A stretch of DNA of 64,000 bases, from contig DBYX01000004.1 in the NCBI GenBank assembly GCA_002311665.1, positions 6,377-70,376 of the forward strand, given 5' to 3'. The stretch is from Lachnoclostridium sp. UBA1175. GTDB lineage: Bacteria > Bacillota > Clostridia > Lachnospirales > Lachnospiraceae. Made by a program: the position numbers and the translations under genes. The notes under the pieces were generated by a model. It ran no database searches and was not told the origin of the DNA. It saw only the letters and a program-made list of their open reading frames with translations. This document shows positions 60,346 to 64,000 of the stretch, one piece after another; within the stretch, counting starts at the first letter, position 1, and each line of letters begins with the position of its first letter.

Positions 60346-61350
60346 TTATTCGTCGCTCCCGCCGTCCGTGTCATCGGGCTCCTCGTCCGTCTTCTCCGGC
60401 AGAAGGTAGCTCAGCTCGATCGGGTATTCGTCCCGCGAGAGCACCGAGACGGTCAGGTCGTCGATGTAGTACGAACAATAGAGACCTACTGAGTTCGGCA
60501 GCTCATCGGTGGTGCCGATGAGGATGCAGCCGTTGGCGACGTCCGACGGCAGGACCGGAACGTAGAATGTGCATTCCGTCCAGGTGCCGCGGTTGACGCG
60601 CACGGAGTTGTAGCGGACGAACCGCTCCTGCTCCTTCATCACGGGGTTGCCGTTCTTATCCAGCGTGCGGGAGCCGTCCTTCCGGTTGTAGACATAGTCG
60701 AGAGCCATCTCCGTGTGGAACGTGTCGTACGCCGTGAACAGGATCGAAGTGGGGGCTCCGAAGCCCTCGTCCTCGTAGTAGATCTTGCAGCGCAGGCAGA
60801 GCATCTCGCCCACAAGCCGGTTGTACGTGAGGCCGTTGTTGATGCTGAGCTGGAAACCGAAGCCGCTCAGTCCGTGGTACTCCTGCTTGCGGCGGGATAC
60901 CTTGACCGAGTAGTAGCCCGAACCGGCGATGCGGTCGGTCGTGAAGATCTCCGCATTGTTGCATGTGTTGAGTGGCGAGACGCGGTTTCCGAGGTCGCGC
61001 TCGAAATTGTTGGCGTATATGATGGCACCCTGCTCAACCGCAGCGGTCCTGACAAGAACACCCTCGGAGGACCAGGTTGCCATGCTGTTGTACCAGCCGT
61101 CGCTCAGCGTCCCGATCACCGGCGTAGGAGTTGCGCGGGGAAACCGCGGCGCATACGTCGGAGTCGGTGAAGGACTCGGCGTCGGCGTGCTCGTGGGAAC
61201 CGGCTCGGGAGTCGCGGTCGGAACGGGGGTCGGCGTAGGCAGATCCTCCGAACCCGGAAGATCGGTGCACGCGCCGAGAACAAGCGTTGCCAGCATAACC
61301 AGCGCTATGAATGCGATTGTCGATACCCTTCCGGGGATAGAACGTTTCAT
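60346..61350 (-). CDS. lipoprotein with Thr/Pro linker and carbohydrate-binding-like domain
   Basis: A 334-residue lipoprotein: lipobox LVLGAC (Cys about residue 28), a TPTPxP-rich linker (residues about 38-80) and a beta-sandwich domain (IIYANNFERDLGNRVSP, SGYYSVKVSRRKQEYHGLSGF, GEMLCLRCKIYYEDEGFG, WTECTFYVPV, YCSYYIDDLTVSVL). The pattern NFE-G-S-Y-V-R-Y-ID-D is that of family 4/9/22-like carbohydrate-binding modules, so glycan binding at the surface is likely. The start at 61350 is preferred to 61380 as GGAG lies upstream. Paralogue of the next gene. Confidence 0.7.
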   Translation of the reverse strand: MKRSIPGRVSTIAFIALVMLATLVLGACTDLPGSEDLPTPTPVPTATPEPVPTSTPTPSPSPTPTYAPRFPRATPTPVIGTLSDGWYNSMATWSSEGVLVRTAAVEQGAIIYANNFERDLGNRVSPLNTCNNAEIFTTDRIAGSGYYSVKVSRRKQEYHGLSGFGFQLSINNGLTYNRLVGEMLCLRCKIYYEDEGFGAPTSILFTAYDTFHTEMALDYVYNRKDGSRTLDKNGNPVMKEQERFVRYNSVRVNRGTWTECTFYVPVLPSDVANGCILIGTTDELPNSVGLYCSYYIDDLTVSVLSRDEYPIELSYLLPEKTDEEPDDTDGGSDE

Positions 61351-61385
61351 AAGGTCATTGCTCCAGTCGTTTCGGCTCATTTACC

Positions 61386-61420
61386 CGAAAACAAGGGAGT
61401 GGCGCTGAAGCCGCTCCCTT
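61386..61420 (-). terminator. terminator between the two lipoprotein genes
   Basis: AAGGGAGTGGC pairs with GCCGCTCCCTT (one G-U on plus reading); on minus it is followed by GTTTTCG. It ends the upstream lipoprotein gene. Confidence 0.8.
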
Positions 61421-61498
61421 GCAGGTTTCTGATTGTCTCAGATCAAAGGTTTGTCATTGCGACCTCCGGGGAGGACCGAATGACTTTCGGAGATCGGG

Positions 61499-62290
61499 TT
61501 ACTCCTCCTCAACAGGTGCGTGCTCTGCCCAGTAAGCTTCGAAGGCGTTGTAGTCGCCGATACCGTCGACAAGCTCGATCACGAGGTTGTCGATCAGGAT
61601 GTCTTCCTTGCCGCGGCCGTCAGCGCACTCGAAGTAAAGCTGAGCGGTGTTTCCGTTGATGTTGGTAGGAATGAACACGGTGTTCTCGCAGTGTACCCAT
61701 TCACCGTTGGACGAAGTGCCCGTTGCGCGGTTGTATGCAGGATAAACTGTGCCGGATGCGGTACCGTCTTCCTTGATGTACTGGAACTGCGTCGTGAGGG
61801 AAACCAGCATATCGGTCACGCCGTCCTTCTGGGATACGCACTTGCCGTCAAAGCTTACCTTGAAGCCCTTGCCGTACCACTTAGGATCAACCGTGATGGA
61901 GATGCCGTTCCAGTTGGAGTTACGGCCGGTAGCAACAAGGCAGTTCGAGCCGTCCTTGCCCTTGCCCTCACCGAAATCGGCCATACCGGAACCGATCTGA
62001 CCGAACGCAAGATATACGGTGGTAGGATCGTTCTTGATGCACTCTGCGCTCTCCTCGTCAAGGTCGTTCAGAAGAAGACCTTCCGGAGCGGAATCGAAGT
62101 CACACTTGAAGTAGTAGATCGGCGTCGGCGTCGGAGTCGGCGACGGAGTAGGAGTCTCCGGGATCGGTGTGTTCGTCGGAGTTGCATTCTCGGTGTTTGA
62201 GTTTGAATTGTTGCTGTTGTTCGCACTGCCGCAAGCGCACAGCATGCCGACAATCAGAACAAGCGTCAGCAACAGCGCTAATTTCTTCAT
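61499..62290 (-). CDS. lipoprotein with Thr/Pro linker and carbohydrate-binding-like domain (paralogue)
   Basis: A 263-residue lipoprotein: lipobox LCACG (Cys about residue 20), a Ser/Asn-rich and then TPTPTP linker, and a beta-sandwich domain (YYFKCDFDSAPEGL, NCLVATGRNSNWNGISITVDPKWYGKGFKVSFDGKCVSQ, WVHCENTVFIPTNINGNTAQLYFEC, DILIDNLVIELVDG). NFD-S-R-G-I-D-N-L spacing is again CBM-like. ATG 62290 has AGGAGGTA upstream. Both lipoproteins probably decorate the cell surface and bind polymer. Confidence 0.7.
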   Translation of the reverse strand: MKKLALLLTLVLIVGMLCACGSANNSNNSNSNTENATPTNTPIPETPTPSPTPTPTPIYYFKCDFDSAPEGLLLNDLDEESAECIKNDPTTVYLAFGQIGSGMADFGEGKGKDGSNCLVATGRNSNWNGISITVDPKWYGKGFKVSFDGKCVSQKDGVTDMLVSLTTQFQYIKEDGTASGTVYPAYNRATGTSSNGEWVHCENTVFIPTNINGNTAQLYFECADGRGKEDILIDNLVIELVDGIGDYNAFEAYWAEHAPVEEE

Positions 62291-62428
62291 AGGAAAAATA
62301 CCTCCTGTAAAATCAATTATGAAACCCCGCGTATGAACGGTTATTCATACTGCCCAAAGGATAGCATTTTCCCCCGAAAAAGTCAATAGTACAGCGGCTT
62401 TCGAAACCCTGCGCACAAGCGCGTTGAC

Positions 62429-62457
62429 TTGACTTTTTCCATTTTTGGGAATAAAAT
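62429..62457 (+). promoter_or_regulatory. dapF promoter
   Basis: TTGACT, 17-bp spacer, TAAAAT, about 120 bases before the dapF start. Confidence 0.7.
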
Positions 62458-62579
62458 GATAATGTTTTTATCATGCGATAGTGTGCCCTTCGCCGGACGG
62501 CGTGTTCCGGCCTTCGGAAAATGAGCGTTTTCGACGCCGGATTTTCCGCTTCGGGCGCGGCAGAGAGGCGGTTTTTCAG

Positions 62580-63440
62580 ATGGTTTGTAACGGACAGTTG
62601 CGTCATTTTACGAAGATGCATGGATGCGGCAATGACTACGTGTATTTCGACTGCACGAAGGAGTCGCTCCCGGACGCTTCCGCGGCGGCGGTGTTTATGA
62701 GCGACCGCAACACCGGCATCGGCGGTGACGGCATCATTTTGATCAAGACGAGCGCTTGCGCCGATTTCTATATGGAGATGTACAACCTTGACGGCAGCCA
62801 GGGGCGGATGTGCGGCAACGGGATCCGCTGCGTCGGCAAATTCGTCTACGACAAGGGGCTGACGGACAAGACGGACATCACCGTGGAGACGCTCTCGGGC
62901 GTCAAGAAGCTGCACCTCGCCGTGAAGGACGGCAAGGTGTACGAGGTGACGGTCGATATGGGACATCCTTCCGTGCAGCCCGCGGATCTTCCGCTGGTTG
63001 CGGATGCGCCGGCGATCGGCAAGCCGCTCACGCTCGGAGGGAGAGAGTTCGCATTTACCGCGGTTTCGATGGGCAACCCGCACGCGGTGATCCCGGTCGC
63101 GAGCACGGCGGAAACACCGGTGCGCGAGCTCGGGATGGAACTGGAGCACGACCCGATGTTCCCCGAGGGGGTGAACACGGAGTTCGTTGAGGTGCTCAGC
63201 CGAAGCGAGGTGAACATGCGCGTATGGGAGCGCGGTTCGGGTGAGACGAAGGCCTGCGGCACGGGCGCCTGCGCAACGGCGTATGCCTGTCGGCTGCTCG
63301 GGCTGACGGATGACGAGGTGCTTGTGCACCTGTTGGGCGGCGATCTCAGGATCGTCTATGATAAGGACAATGACACCGTCTTTATGACGGGACCCGCGGT
63401 GACCGTTTTCGAGGGTGAGATCGAGTGGCCCGCGTTGTAA
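62580..63440 (+). CDS. dapF: diaminopimelate epimerase
   Basis: A 286-residue enzyme converting LL- to meso-diaminopimelate for peptidoglycan and lysine. Markers: HFTKMHGCGNDYVYFD at the N-terminus, the first catalytic Cys in RMCGNGIRC, MGNPHAV, and the second catalytic Cys in KACGTGACATAYAC. Length fits the family. The start ATG 62580 has a distant AGAGAGG; an internal ATG before HGCGND would lose the family N-terminus. Expressed with the following repeat protein gene (19-base gap). Confidence 0.95.
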   Translation: MVCNGQLRHFTKMHGCGNDYVYFDCTKESLPDASAAAVFMSDRNTGIGGDGIILIKTSACADFYMEMYNLDGSQGRMCGNGIRCVGKFVYDKGLTDKTDITVETLSGVKKLHLAVKDGKVYEVTVDMGHPSVQPADLPLVADAPAIGKPLTLGGREFAFTAVSMGNPHAVIPVASTAETPVRELGMELEHDPMFPEGVNTEFVEVLSRSEVNMRVWERGSGETKACGTGACATAYACRLLGLTDDEVLVHLLGGDLRIVYDKDNDTVFMTGPAVTVFEGEIEWPAL

Positions 63441-63459
63441 TTGGGAGGAATCCGACGCG

Positions 63460-64000
63460 ATGAGAAAGATCAGAGCGCACAACCGAATATGGGCTGTCCT
63501 GCTCGCGGCTGTCCTGCTGGTGTCGATGGCGATACCGGGCGGTTCGGTCGTGACGAGGGCTGAGGCGCGTGCGCAGAGCGGTTCCGTCGGAGCGGCCGAT
63601 GCGGATATGAGTCGCCGTGCGCCGACGCCGGTTCCGACCGTATCTCCGGCACCTGCCGGGGACGGAAGCGGCAACGACGACACATCGGGAACGCCGACCA
63701 TGTCACCCACACCGAAGACAACCGCGACGCCGAAAGCGACGTCAACACCGAAGGCGACCGCTACACCGGTTGCGTCGGGAACGCCGAAGGCGACAGCGAC
63801 ACCAAAGGCGACCGCAACGCCGCAGGCAAGCGGAACGCCGGCAGCAACGGGAACGCCGAAGGCGACGTCAACCCCGAAGGCAACCGGAACACCGAAGGCT
63901 ACGGGAACCCCGTCCGCGTCGGTGACGCCGGGCACATCGGTCACGCCGAGCGTTTCGGTAACCCCGAGCGGGTCCGTGACGCCGTCGGTGACGATAACCC
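63460..64000 (+). CDS. secreted Thr-Pro-Lys-Ala repeat protein (3' end beyond window)
   Basis: The frame starts at ATG 63460, after GGAGG, and is still open at the window edge. It encodes a signal peptide (AVLLAAVLLVSMAIPGGS, cleavage probably after AEA) and then a long low-complexity stalk of TPKAT-type pentapeptides (TPKATATPKAT ... TPKATGTP) shifting to TPSVSVTP. It is of the same character as the linkers of the lipoproteins in this window, but much longer. The C-terminal domain is not visible. Confidence 0.8.
   Translation, partial: MRKIRAHNRIWAVLLAAVLLVSMAIPGGSVVTRAEARAQSGSVGAADADMSRRAPTPVPTVSPAPAGDGSGNDDTSGTPTMSPTPKTTATPKATSTPKATATPVASGTPKATATPKATATPQASGTPAATGTPKATSTPKATGTPKATGTPSASVTPGTSVTPSVSVTPSGSVTPSVTIT

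Noticed and set aside
62313..63944. Minus-strand open frame with GVPVAFGV-type repeats
   Set aside because: It is the complement of dapF and the TPKAT repeat gene; dapF has full catalytic motifs on plus.

Overview
The window is a prophage right arm (1 to about 18,195) joined to about 46 kb of GC-rich bacterial chromosome. Gene content and families (DUF4250, DUF6472-like, DUF4846, DUF2927, clostridial-type PBP1A with a Cys-rich tail, strong AGGAGG ribosome binding sites, sigma-A-type promoters) point to a GC-rich member of the Clostridia, most likely near Lachnospirales. This is inference from protein families; no rRNA or marker tree is available here.

Prophage (1-18,195). In order: a major capsid gene open at the left edge, head fibre-like protein, head-tail connector genes, a major tail protein with an added Ig-like domain, a tail assembly chaperone with a textbook -1 frameshift site, tape measure, tail and baseplate genes, holin and a two-enzyme endolysin. 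An AT-rich moron with its own promoter and terminator sits inside the tail module. Two large serine recombinases close the element. The second runs straight through the probable attR: its last codons resemble the end of the 23S rRNA methyltransferase gene rlmD, and the first carries a C-terminal module resembling the clostridial RlmD tail.

Chromosome, left part (18.2-30.6 kb): a same-strand run of MBL-fold lipoprotein, polysaccharide deacetylase, DUF1294-DUF4846 fusion, phosphoribosyltransferase and alpha/beta hydrolase; then a lipid-linked sugar flippase, glutamine synthetase diverging from a small acidic protein plus zinc-ribbon/TPR membrane protein, and a membrane glycosyltransferase diverging from a small membrane protein.

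Middle (30.6-49.1 kb): PBP1A (under tandem WalR-like boxes) with a Cys-rich small protein, YigZ and DUF4250 proteins, a putative glycoside hydrolase, an ECF sigma/anti-sigma pair, CorA, a large YD-repeat-like lipoprotein diverging from clpB, then asd with two DUF2927 paralogues and a membrane protein.

Right (49.1-64 kb): a dipeptide/oligopeptide ABC transporter whose second permease and both ATPases are one polypeptide, flanked by palindromic repeat elements; an 85-bp-period hairpin array; pepF; a GreA-like factor; an AEC transporter; a PH-domain protein; an acyl carrier protein; two Thr/Pro-linker lipoproteins; dapF and the start of a Thr-Pro-Lys-Ala repeat secreted protein. Cell-envelope work dominates: peptidoglycan synthesis (PBP1A, asd, dapF), surface glycans (flippase, glycosyltransferase, deacetylase, GH) and many lipoproteins on Thr/Pro-rich stalks.
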